DNA from: Ciona intestinalis
Lineage: Eukaryota; Chordata; Ascidiacea; Phlebobranchia; Cionidae
Length of the DNA: 64,000 nucleotides
Reading direction: 5' to 3'
Assembly (NCBI RefSeq): GCF_000224145.3
Contig: NC_020168.2
Coordinates: 6,639,990 to 6,703,989 of the forward strand
This document shows positions 40,601 through 50,201 of this stretch, in pieces (the first letter of the stretch is position 1; the number at the start of each line of letters is the position of its first letter). Made by a program: the position numbers and the translations under genes. Under the pieces are notes generated by a model that had not been told where the DNA came from, did not search any database, and saw nothing but the letters and a program-made list of their open reading frames with translations.

Positions 40601-43600
40601 ACGAGGTGTATGAAACAGAACACCCGTGTTATAATGACTTTTGTTGCTCTACCATGCGAGGATAAACAAGTTACATTCATTCATTTACAGTAGATAAACA
40701 ATTAACAACTTTTTAAACGCAGGTTACACTGTTGCTGTTGCAATACCAGCTGGAGCCACAAACATAGAAATCTTAGAAAGCTCACCCTCCAGGAATTATT
40801 TAGGTGAGTCACGTGGTTCGATGACGTAGGTATGACGTAACAGTGAGGTTTCAGCATTACGAGACGATTCGGGCAACTACGCACTGAACGGCGGATGGAA
40901 GATCGAGCGCTCTCGTACACTCCAAGTGGCGGGAACTGTTGTGCATTACCTTAGACGACCGCGTCGCATGAGGGCGCCAGAGAAACTAACTGCTCTGGGA
41001 CCAACTTTGAGGAAATTGTTTGTAGATGTGAGTTGATATGGTTTTATCAAATGTGGACTTTAATTTCAATTTGATAATTTGTATTCCATAACGGCAAACG
41101 ATTAACCTTATGAGGTGTGGACTTTAATTTCAATTTGATAATTTGTATTCCATAACCGCAAATAATTCACAGTTAAAGGTCGAGTCTGGTTTAAATCTCT
41201 GGTCCCTGTCGTATCTCATCCGTATACAAAAAAAAATGTTACCTTACCTTCATTTTTAATCCTTTATTAACTTGTAATAAATTCCGCGAATCTGACCCTG
41301 ATCTGATGTTCATGTAGTTGAACGATTCTTGTATAGTAAAGTACAGTAATGATCTGGTGCTACGGAAACGTAACCAACAAAAATCAAGTCCAAATAACGT
41401 AGTAATAGAGAAATATATTTCTCTTTTACTAGTAGTGATGGGACTTGATTTTTGTTGTTTACGTTTTTGTAGCACCAGATCATTTATTTTTGAAGCCCAT
41501 TATTTTAGCGCTAATATTTATAAGTCTTATATTTTGCTTAAGGTGATCGTGCAAGAGCGAAACAAGGAGATATCTTACAGTTATTATCTTCCGCATGGGG
41601 TCGCTGGTGCAATAGCGGATGTGACGTCATGGAGAGCTGGAAATTGGAGCTCGTGTAGCGTAGAATGCGGGGAAGGTGGGTCGGTGGTTGTAGAAGTTAT
41701 GCGGGTTTGCTGTGGCATATACGAAATAAAATTGACAGGATAAATTTTATAAATTTGTTCCTAATCTAGCGCTTTTGGTGTTGGGCGATTCTTGTAACTT
41801 TTTGTAAATATTTCACTCGCTACATCGTCTCGCCTTATTGCTTTCCGGTGTTTTAACTCCTGCCGCACGCGCAGAGTAATTAACGCTGTTATTTCGTGTG
41901 TTGCACGTAGTTACAAGTTTAGTTAGCTGGTATACAGCAGTATAGTTACTTCAGCAAAGCGTTTGCTGTAAGCTGCCACTGTGGGTGCTTCGCGGGTTAA
42001 GCGTTGAATGCAAACTAAATAGTAATATGATAAATTCTACATGTTCCAGATATGGCGCTTATAAAGTCGGCAATTTCCGTAATAAAATATTTATAAACTC
42101 AATCCCGGCCCAGGTGTTCAAAGAAGGCGGGTGCGTTGCTATAGAAACGGTATCCTTGTGAGGTCACATGTTTGTGACGTGAGGTCAAAGCCCCTCGTTC
42201 GTCGTCGATGTACATTACCATGTGTTCCAAGGTATGTATAATGAATGTAACTTGTTTATCCTGGCGTGGCCGGGAAACGACAATCGTTATAACGTTCGTG
42301 TTTTGTTTCATACACCTTGTGCCACAGTTACCATGGATGTAACGTTGTGAATGATACCATTTGGAATTTTAATGATATGGCTGAAATTTTGAATGTAACG
42401 CCTTCATTAACAAATAAATATTGTTACGTCATAGATGGTTGACCGGAAGTTGGGGTGAATGCAGTCAACCGTGCATCGGTGGGGTGAAGACACGTGATGT
42501 CAGATGCGTTCAAGGCGAAAGGTATGGGATTAGGGGAAGTACCCATTAGTGACCATTATATAATGTATGGGAATTCCATTAATTATCGCACCCCGATTAT
42601 TTTACTCTAGTCTAGTGTTGTCTACACGTTTTTTTCAGAACCTGTTTCTTTTTTTTAAAAGCTTCGTGGCTACTACAGATTTGTGCGTCACTATCCATAT
42701 CCAAATATTATTTTTTTGTTGGTATGCCCCTTTAGGCATAAAGACTTGCCCAAGAACAGATACTAGGATAGGTGGCAATATTGTGCCACGAATTGATTGT
42801 TTTATTTTTACCACTTTTCTATTCGTAAGACGAATAAATAAAGTATAAGTAATATTATGATGTAAAAACAGTAACACAGTTCAACATTACTTTTGCTTTA
42901 ACTTCATGATTTTAGGTTAATAATCGATGACGTACATTGTTCCAACGTCACAGCGAAACCAGCCAATCAGGAGGCTTGTATGGAGATGCCGTGCCCCGAT
43001 TGGACAGTGGGAACTTGGTCAGAGGTAGAAACAGTTTAATTGGTTAGATGTTTTTTCGTAAAGATTTTAAAAACGGCATTTTGCTAATACGATAATTTCA
43101 ACGAAATTGATACAGTAGCTTTTGCACGCAACAGAGTAAAGAGGTTTTTAACGTTACGGTGTTTGGGAACGCGGCGACATATATGTGTCTTTCTCTTACC
43201 GAAAAGAATTCGAACCATTGACTTTTAGTGTCAAGTAACACATAGTTTCTTTGTGGTAATGAGCCAACTCTGGATTAATTACCCTATATTGCCCATATAT
43301 CGTGCCACCCAGTAGTAGGACCTCGTCCATTTTTAGGGTAACACCTATGTTTATCATGGAACAGAAATCGAGTGTTGTATTTATGGTGACTATGGTGTAA
43401 GGTTGGGGTCTTATAGCGGGCATGTCAGGGCAACTGAGATTTGGAACAGAGTTGACCCCTTACCCCAACATTGTATATGCACATTCTATTCTATATGAGT
43501 GAGGTCCTACAGTGAGGCACGCCACATGTGATCTGGGATTTATGCCAGAGTTGGCCCATTATCACAAAAACACTGTTGACCCAATAATGCACCAAAGTAT

Positions 43601-46600
43601 TTGTGGTGAAATTGGTGTGAAACCTGAATCTTGTGTTTGCAGTGTTCTGCTGAATGCGGAAAAGGAATGCAGAAACGGCGTGTTGTGTGTTCAGTGTTGC
43701 ACAACGATGAAAATGAAGAGGTATCCGCCCATCTCTGTAATGGTGAGAAGCCGCCAACTGTGCAACACTGCTCAAATTCTGCATGCGAGGCTTCCTGGTT
43801 CTCCGGTACGTATTTCAGTGTTTCCGGTTGTTTTTTTTATTATTTTTAATGGGAAACACTGCAGGGAGTTGGACCAGATGTACGTCATCATGTGGCGAGG
43901 GAAGACACACACGTCACGTGATGTGTTTGTCGGAAGTGACGTATTTGCCTGTAAGAGATGAAGATTGTGACGAAACAGGGAAACCCCATGTTGTGGAACC
44001 CTGCAATCTTGGTTCGTGTCCAGGTATGTCACGTGGTCACTGATGCGACCACCATTGTGGTCGTATATATATTTCGCAAGCCACATGCTCCAATCCACAG
44101 TGGTCTATTATAGGTAGTCTAAGCTGGCAGCCTCAAACAGAAAAGATATTCATCCCTCAAGTTACATACGTGGTAAATGTTAAGCTGACACGAGGTGTAT
44201 GAAGCAAAACACTCGTGTATAACGATTGTAGTTTTCCAACAACGCAAGGCCAAATAAATTACATACATTCACTCAGTCGTATCTTTAAATCTATATTTCC
44301 AGGAACTTCCATCATCGATTGTCACGTCACTGAGTTCGGTTGTTGCCCTGACAACAAAACGCCATCTAGCGGAGAAGATATGCAAGGATGTCCAAGGTAT
44401 CTTATGAAATGTTTTTTTAATATAATATTTCATAAAGAAACTGTGGGTTTATAATAAAACTTGTTAAAGATACTTTCTCTTCATAAAAAGGTTAATTTCT
44501 GAAGCTTGTTTTGGTGTAAAAAAAACGGCGTAATACAAAAGATTCAATCATTTGTTATGCTCTGTTTGATCGTCAGTATTAACGATCAAACTTTAATCCC
44601 ATTTTCCCATCGATTTGTACGATCTCATAGGAATCAAAATAACATTATATTACGTCAACAGACGAGGCCAAACCTGCAGGAACACAAGATATGGTTGTTG
44701 CAAGAATGGTTATCACGCTGCTACTGGTCCTAACCATTATGGCTGTGCAGAGTATGGTACGTTGTTCGTGTTTTTCGATGGTTGTTTGTTACGTAACATT
44801 TAAACTGCACAGATGTTTGTTACGTCACACCTGATCGCGGCAGTCTTTGTGACGCATGGGTGTCGCGATGGTTCTTTAACCCTTCAACGTCACAATGCGA
44901 ACACTTCTGGTATGGCGGTTGCCATGGCAACATGAACAGATACGTCAGCAAGGCGGAATGCAAAGCTGTTTGTGACGTCAGCCAGGACAAGGACAATGGT
45001 AATTGTGACGAACTGTTTAAGTTATTTTGTTTTTGAAATGAGAGTATTGTATCCACGCGTGGCGGGCAACGACAGTCGTTATAACACGGGTGTTACATTT
45101 TATACATGTCATGTTAGCCTACGAGTTACCATGTATTTAACTTTGTACGAGATTACTTATTTAAATCTTTTAAATGATCGTATGACAAAGAAATTAGACA
45201 ACCATTATATTTAATAGTGTTTTTGCAGTTGCTTCTACTACAACAAGAACAACAACTGTCCCAACAACAATAAGAACAACAACCGAATCTACAACAACAA
45301 CAACATTAACTACAACAACAACAACAAACGTTCCCACCACAACAAGAAGAACTCTTGTCTTCTTGTCAGACTCTACGTCACAAACTCCACCAGAAGTAAT
45401 TTCTCGCTTTCCGCTACATGTCGCCAAAGAGGCATTTCATTCAAACATTCGAACCCGAGCTCCTGAGACAATGGAAAGTTTCGCTTCATCACTACGGAGA
45501 TCGAAGCCCGATCTCTGCTCTCTACCGCCAACACGCGGACCGTGTTTTGGGCGTTTTGAGCGATGGTTCTACGACCAATTGGATCATTCATGTAAAAGCT
45601 TCGCATTCGGTGGATGCGCGGGGAATGAAAACAACTTTCGAAACAGAAAACTTTGTGAGAACGTTTGCAAAAATGTGGAAGCAACTACTGCAAGAGGTAA
45701 GACTATATGGTTCATGTTTGAACACGGACATGATATGTCTGGTGTTCCAAAAGGCCTTCTTTTTATAACTCGACAGTATAAGCGTGAGATGCATTAATAC
45801 GCCATTTGTGTGTTTGGTATACGCCATATGTGTGTTTGGTTTATAAAAAGTCATTCACTGTTCAGGACGAAAAGATAAGTTAGCTTAACAAATTGCGTAA
45901 AATAAGCATTACGTTATAGACATGTATTGTAGCTTCCCTGGGTGTCGAGGTGTAACTGGAAAACTATGGCCCAGATCTAGGATTCCATGGGGTGGCAACT
46001 TGTAAGATCTCACCCACGTATAGAACAGAATAATGTAGTCACGTATTCAAATTTCTCAGAACCTTCGAAATGCGAAAGGGATCGAGTTCTCGCTGTTTTC
46101 ACCGGACGTAGAAGGGTCGGTTGCGATCCATCCGGTGCCTACAGCGCCCTCCAGTGTGTGAATGACGTCACGAGTTCGTCGTGTTGGTGTGTTGACCCAG
46201 TTAGTGGTCGAGAAATAATTGGATCGAAACGACATGGTATCGCACCGGATTGTAAGTAAACATTGTGTATTAATGAAGTTTTCGTTTGTATGTAAATGAG
46301 GTTTACGTTTGTATGCAAATGAGGTTTACGTTTGTATGTAAATAAGGTTTACGTTTGTATGTAAATAAGGTTTACATTTGTATGTAAATGAGGTTTACGT
46401 TTGTATGTAAATGAGATGCAAAATTTTTTTTTTAATCTTTATCGTTAAATGGGGTAAACATTGAGTGAAAACTGGGATTTTATTCCTTATTGTTAAAAGG
46501 ACTCGTTGCTAGTAAATGGCGCATTTTGTTTGGCGTTTTGTTATTTTATTGGGTGTTTATATTTATATTTTGTTGGTAATACCAGTGCGTTGCTCATTCA

Positions 46601-48704
46601 TTCAAATACTGAACGTTGTTTTGTGATTATTTTAATGCGAGCTGCCCTATATATATGTATGGTAGGGTGGAGATAGATGGGACACGTTTAGCACATAATA
46701 TCCAAATATTCTAATTATGTTTTAAACAAATAACAACGGTCCATGGGAGTCGTGAGCATACGGTTTTATAAATCTTTGAATGTTCTTTGTTTACTACCAA
46801 ATGAGTCGAGACATTAGAATAAACTGGTGTCCCATGTTTCCCCACCCTGCTATATTATTCATTACAATGTACAAAGTACAGAGTATTCCGTTTCATGCCT
46901 TTCTTAATGCTGTACAATATTTACGTAGGTGAAAATCTATCAGTGACGTCACGCCCTCCTTGTGACCGAAAAAGTGCGCACTCTAGCGGTGACCAGCCTT
47001 GCAAGGGTAAGTAAACGATTACTGTGGTTAAGTTTTTGGTTACGTTTATATCAAATAAAATCAAGTTTAAAAAATCAAGTTAAAAATTAAAAAAAAAATT
47101 AATTAAAATTACAAATTGAGTAAATGTTGTTTACTTGCCAATTGTATAAAGTCTCCATGTTAAAAGTGCAGAGCAATGAATAGTATTGTATTTTATTTTC
47201 CTGGCTTGGCTTTATGTAGCAACAATTTGTACGTAACAGATACCTAAGAACATTCTATCTAGTAAATGCACACTGATCTAATAATAACATTGCAGATTAC
47301 CTACGCATCCGTTCGAGCCACACATCGATACGAGTGAAACTAAACGGCCCGGCCAGGCTACCTTGCCACGCTGAGGGTTTCCCGGAACCTCATGTTTACT
47401 GGTTAAGAAATGGTAGACGAATCAACTTTAACAGGACAAGGTAAATGCATGGCAAGTCTCACAAGTCACAATGCATTGGATAAGATGCCTGTAGTTTATG
47501 GTCGTTATAGTTGAATCATGGTTGGCGCTTTTCATTAACTAAGAGGTTACGAGTTCGAGACTCGACGCTGTCACTGTTGTGGGCGCGTGTTTTTGGACTG
47601 GACAATTAACTAACTACAATTTTTCTAAGCCAAGTCGTCCTTTACGGGTTGTTCAAATTGTCAGCCGTACGCAATAATTACCCACAAAGTTACATTCGTG
47701 ATAGCATAAGGGGGCACAACGGGCATGAAACAGAGCACCCGCGTTATGACGACTGTTGTTTTCCCCGCCATGCGAGTTAGGTTACATTTATTGTTTATTT
47801 CAAGTTCTGAAATAAGTCAAGACCCGTTCGATCATTCGATTATCTTCGTGAGCGTTCGTCGTGAAGATACCGGAAGTTACGTATGTGTCGCAACAAACGG
47901 TGTGTCACGTGATATAAGGAAGAAAGTTCGGTTGATCCTTACTGGTATGTGACGTCACAATAAAAACTTATATTAACGTCATTTTTTTAATGAAATGGTT
48001 TTTGGTTTTTGTTTCCTAAGGACACAAACGTAATTGTGACGTTTTAATACAGATCGTCGAGTTCGTTTCCGTGTGCGACCGACAAACGTCACTGTGACGT
48101 CAGGGCGTCAAGTAAAATTACGTTGTCGAATTCGAGGAGGTTCGGCAAAGGTTACGTGGTTAAAAAACGGTCGACCGCTCACGAGAGGTAATTATAAAAA
48201 TAACATATAATACCTTGTAAAATAAAACGTTTAATTACGTCACAGATAATCATTACGTCATCAAGCCATGGGGTGATCTTCGAATATATCGGTCACGGGT
48301 TAACGATTCTGGTAATTATACTTGTTTGGTCAACACTGCGGATCTCAACGCAACGGCAAAAGTTACAGTGTTGCCAAGTAAGTTACATCTCATGCTCACT
48401 GTCGAGATATAACATGGGTGTATTCTTATACACCAGACACACATGGTGTATTCATACACATCATGCTCGCTGTCGATTTATGACCTATTAACACTTAATC
48501 TTATTTATAGAAGTCACAACGTCACGTAGTCCGATGACGCAAGCAACAACTGTTGCTACGGTAACCCCGCAATGTCGGGACTTTCCCCGTTATGCAAACT
48601 GTCGTTTAGTATCAGCTGCTGGTATGTGTCGTCACTATAGCAAGTATTGTTGCGTCACATGCTACAAGAGACGAAGATCGAAGGATTTTGAAAACCTTTC
48701 ATGA
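28650..48704 (+). CDS. PAPLN: Papilin-type secreted matrix protein
   Basis: Secreted extracellular-matrix glycoprotein, member of the ADAMTS-like/papilin family. Exon ends: 28650-28730 (signal peptide), 32628-32755, 35010-35112, 37028-37164, 39248-39371, 40723-40803, 40855-41027, 41543-41675, 42114-42231, 42435-42521, 42916-43024, 43643-43805, 43865-44023, 44303-44396, 44662-44756, 44813-44998, 45229-45696, 46060-46251, 46929-47006, 47296-47440, 47805-47944, 48053-48187, 48246-48377, 48511-48704. Phases agree throughout except between 32755 and 35010, where one short exon (3n+1) is unresolved. About 1150 residues: TSP1 (45-69), ADAMTS Cys-rich and spacer (70-300), four further TSP1 (305-535), two GCC papilin repeats (535-595), Kunitz (597-650), Thr-rich linker, Kunitz (760-805), thyroglobulin type-1 (815-890), two Ig (905-1085), PLAC (1110-1145). 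The thyroglobulin domain is not part of the vertebrate papilin I know. Confidence 0.88.
29066..29215 (+). repeat. Interspersed repeat C
   Basis: Contains CGCTGTCGAGGTATAACATG, GGGTGTCTTCTTATCCACCA and ACACACATGG; closely similar segments lie at 48391-48488 and, inverted, 51228-51320. Confidence 0.65.
30081..30230. repeat. MITE-like element, truncated right end
   Basis: Starts GTAGGGTGGGGAAAGATGGG and contains AACACGATCAGGATATTTGG; the right terminus is lost after GTGTCCCATCTTACC. Located in papilin intron 1. Confidence 0.8.
30688..30834. repeat. MITE-like element, divergent
   Basis: GTAGTAAACAAAGAAAG at the left and AACAGTACTATATA at the right; shares internal words with 22983-23177. Confidence 0.6.
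31577..31770. repeat. MITE-like element
   Basis: AGTAGGGTGGGGAGGGAGAC at the left, TCTTCCCCTACCCTACTATA at the right, with the conserved centre ACAACGGTGTATG. The ends are inverted complements. Confidence 0.85.
31922..32115. repeat. MITE-like element, opposite centre orientation
   Basis: TATAGTAAGATGGGGTAGAT at the left, CCGTCTTCTCCCACCCTACT at the right; the centre reads CTCCCATAGACCGTTG, the reverse complement of the centre in 31577-31770. Confidence 0.85.
32817..32930 (+). repeat. SINE-like element
   Basis: CGTGGTAACTCGTAAGCAGG, GTGTATGAAACAGAACATCC, GACTGTCGTTTTCTAG and a (CATT)n tail. It lies just after papilin exon 2. Confidence 0.8.
33620..33842 (+). repeat. SINE-like element with tRNA-type head
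   Basis: GGGTTCGAGGCCCGGTG at about 33680 resembles an RNA polymerase III B box. Downstream follow GTAACTGGGAACTGAGCAAG, AGGTGTATGAAACAGAACAC and ACTATCGTTACCCGCTACGC. This is the clearest tRNA-related head among the copies. Confidence 0.65.
34483..34660. repeat. MITE-like element
   Basis: AGTAGGGTGGGGTAAGATGA at the left, TTATCCCACCCCACTATATA at the right, with CTCCTATAGACCGTTG inside. Confidence 0.85.
36236..36340. repeat. MITE-like element, partial
   Basis: TACTATGGGGTAAGATGG, GTTAGCACATAATGTCCCAT and AACAATTAACAGCG; the right half is missing. Confidence 0.65.
36585..36745. repeat. Short interspersed repeat D
   Basis: TCTATTCTATATGGGTGAAG at the left and GAGGGTTGGCCCAATACC at the right, as in the copy near 43485-43560. 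Confidence 0.5.
36753..36960. repeat. MITE-like element
   Basis: TATAGTATAGGGTAGGGGAA at the left, TCCTTTCCTATACTATATA at the right, TTTAGCACCTAATATTCG inside. Confidence 0.85.
37187..37381. repeat. MITE-like element next to papilin exon 4
   Basis: TATAGTAGGGTGGGGTAAGA at the left and CTTCCCCCACCCTACTATA at the right, 195 bases. A second copy of the left terminus (GGGTGGGGTAAGATGG) lies at 37167-37182, directly on the exon 4 splice donor. Confidence 0.88.
37544..37593. other. Assembly gap (50 N)
   Basis: Exactly 50 N inside papilin intron 4. The right half of the MITE-like element and about 150 bases of following sequence are repeated on its two sides. Confidence 1.
37594..37653. repeat. 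MITE-like element, right part, duplicated across the gap
   Basis: TTTTGGATATTATGTATTAA and CCCCACCCTACTATATA, a second version of 37330-37381. Confidence 0.8.
40004..40173. repeat. MITE-like element
   Basis: TATAGTAGGATAAGATGGGA at the left, CTTACCCTACAGTACTATA at the right. Confidence 0.82.
40381..40565 (+). repeat. SINE-like element
   Basis: GGAGATTACTTGTCCAGTGG, GGGTTGTCTAAATTGTCAGC, then ATAACGACTGTCATTTTCC and a CATTCAATCATCC tail. The upstream part matches 47625-47680. Confidence 0.7.
40579..40686 (+). repeat. SINE-like element
   Basis: AAAGTAACTCGTAAGTGGGC, GTGTATGAAACAGAACACCC and a TTCATTCATT tail; a second copy in tandem with the one before it. Confidence 0.78.
41050..41160. repeat. 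Direct repeat, 66-bp period
   Basis: GTGGACTTTAATTTCAATTT and the next ~20 bases (GATAATTTGTATTCCATAAC) occur at about 41052 and again at about 41118, in papilin intron 7. Confidence 0.85.
41351..41481. repeat. Long hairpin (inverted repeat), ~40-base arms
   Basis: GATCTGGTGCTAC at 41351 pairs with GTAGCACCAGATC ending at 41481, and AACAAAAATCAAGTCC pairs with GGACTTGATTTTTGTT. The loop is ~50 bases and is itself partly palindromic (AAATATATTT). Probably a foldback element in papilin intron 7. Confidence 0.85.
42234..42345 (-). repeat. SINE-like element
   Basis: Reverse copy: ATGAATGTAACTTGTTTATC, GGAAACGACAATCGTTATAA, TTTCATACACCTTGTGCC. It begins three bases after the end of papilin exon 9. 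Confidence 0.75.
43485..43565. repeat. Short interspersed repeat D
   Basis: TCTATATGAGTGAGGTCCTA, GTGAGGCACGCCACATG and CAGAGTTGGCCCATTATC. Confidence 0.55.
44163..44275 (+). repeat. SINE-like element
   Basis: ACACGAGGTGTATGAAGCAA, AACACTCGTGTATAACGATT, TTTTCCAACAACGCAAGG, tail ACATACATTCACTCA. Confidence 0.72.
45040..45135 (-). repeat. SINE-like element
   Basis: Reverse copy: ATCCACGCGTGGCGGGCAAC, GACAGTCGTTATAACACGGG, then a diverged ATACATGTCATG. Confidence 0.65.
46276..46414. repeat. Minisatellite, 23-bp unit, six copies
   Basis: Unit GTTTGTATGTAAATGAGG plus TTTAC, with single-base variants (TGCAAAT, AAATAAG, TTTACAT), in papilin intron 18. Confidence 0.9.
46661..46854. repeat. MITE-like element
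   Basis: GGTAGGGTGGAGATAGATGG at the left, GTTTCCCCACCCTGCTATA at the right, centre ACAACGGTCCATGGGAGTCG. Confidence 0.85.
47525..47800 (+). repeat. SINE-like element with tRNA-type head
   Basis: GAGTTCGAGACTCGACGCTG (B-box-like) at about 47550, GGGTTGTTCAAATTGTCAGC, then ATGAAACAGAGCACCCGCG and GACTGTTGTTTTCCCCGCC. It ends just before papilin exon 21. Confidence 0.68.
48391..48488 (+). repeat. Interspersed repeat C
   Basis: ATGCTCACTGTCGAGATATA, ACATGGGTGTATTCTTATAC, ACCAGACACACATGGTG. Confidence 0.65.
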
Positions 48705-50201
48705 CCTAGGGGGATTACCCTAAAGCGTTACCGACAATGACACTCACTGCTAATGTTCTTAATAGTGTTTTTATATTTATGTTATTTTTGCAGGTTCGCC
48801 AGTTCTTTTATTCTGTTCAAACTTTGTGTTCTCATCTTATATCATTCAATATCTCTCTACCTTTTATTTAAAGCCACAAAAATCTCAAAACTCAATCAGT
48901 TTGTTCGCCCGCTAGCGGTTGGTTTTTATTTTTTTACCATACTCAAGGTGGCGCCACACACCCGTCGATAATCTTCCTATTCAGCATAAACTTCGTTTTT
49001 TTGTGTTCCCGATTTGATTCGTAAAATATAATTTCTATGAAACTGATGTGACGTCATCTGTCAATCACCAAAAGAAAGAACAAATTTTCACAGTTAAAAC
49101 TGCCGTCCGTTGAATCAGACTGTAGGAAAGTTTCGTGTTAGCTATACATTGTAACTGTTAAGTGAAACAGGATTGCAAGTTTCTTGTTACAGAGTACAGA
49201 AGGTTTAGAAAAGTACACAGAACTTAAGTGATTGGAATATTATCGGATTTAAGGTAACTGTATAGAATAACTTGTTAGAGATACATTGTTGTTAACTATT
49301 CATATTTCGCGCACCGACTGTTTCGCCTCCACGCACTTACCCCTACCGCCACCCAACGGATCGTCTACTGCAATTTAAATTTTATTCTTGCGAGAAGAGC
49401 GCGCCATCTTTATCGGCATCCAGTACTACTTGCATTTTGCACCAAATGCGCAACGTTTAAATGCACCGTTTAATTTCATGAAATAAACATATTATTAGCC
49501 ACCCTTCAGACAAACTGCGCACTTCCACATTACATGCTGTTTTCACAGTCGCAAATGGCGTTCCACATTAAGCAACTCGCAAGCTAAACCGGATAAATCT
49601 TAATCATGTACACGCACAAGTTTTACTTTCATGTATCGACACCGACGGGTAAATGTTCTTGCGAGAATTTTGGCCGCCAATCGAGGCCAACTAATACTAT
49701 ATAGTAGGGTGGGGGAAGATGGGACACCTTTAACACATAATTTTCGAATATCCTGATCGTGTTAAAGAATTAACAACGGTCTATGGGAGTCGTGAGGATA
49801 CAGTTTTATAATTCTTTGAATGTTCTTTGTTTACTACCAAATGGGACGAGAAAACAAAATGAAAAGGTGTCCCGTCTCCCCCCACCCTTTTATACATAAA
49901 AATAGCCGGGTGGAAAAGAGCGGAGACGAGTTTAATGGCAACCGTATGAAACCACCGTTTTACGGCGCTTCAAGGTAACACTGAAAGTGGTAACCTTTGC
50001 TATAAACAACCGAATTTTCACAAAATGACCGACAGATCTTTTTCTTACAAATCTTTATTACAAAGTAACAACAAAAATATAAAAATAAATTCCCCCACGA
50101 TGAGCTGAATATTTAATTAAACAGATGAGTCGTTGAAAGATCAAATACATGACGCCTGGTAGCAGAAGTAACAGAATATTTGAAAATTTGTTCTCTGTGA
50201 A
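48705..50201. other. Convergent intergenic region between PAPLN and PPP2R3C
   Basis: 3' flanks of both genes. It holds a MITE-like element at 49700-49894 and no recognisable gene. Confidence 0.5.
49700..49894. repeat. MITE-like element, near-consensus
   Basis: TATAGTAGGGTGGGGGAAGA at the left, GTCTCCCCCCACCCTTTTAT at the right, 195 bases, all internal words present. Confidence 0.88.

Noticed and set aside
45194-45427. 77-residue minus-strand Val-rich frame
   Set aside because: Antisense of the (ACA)n Thr linker in papilin exon 17.
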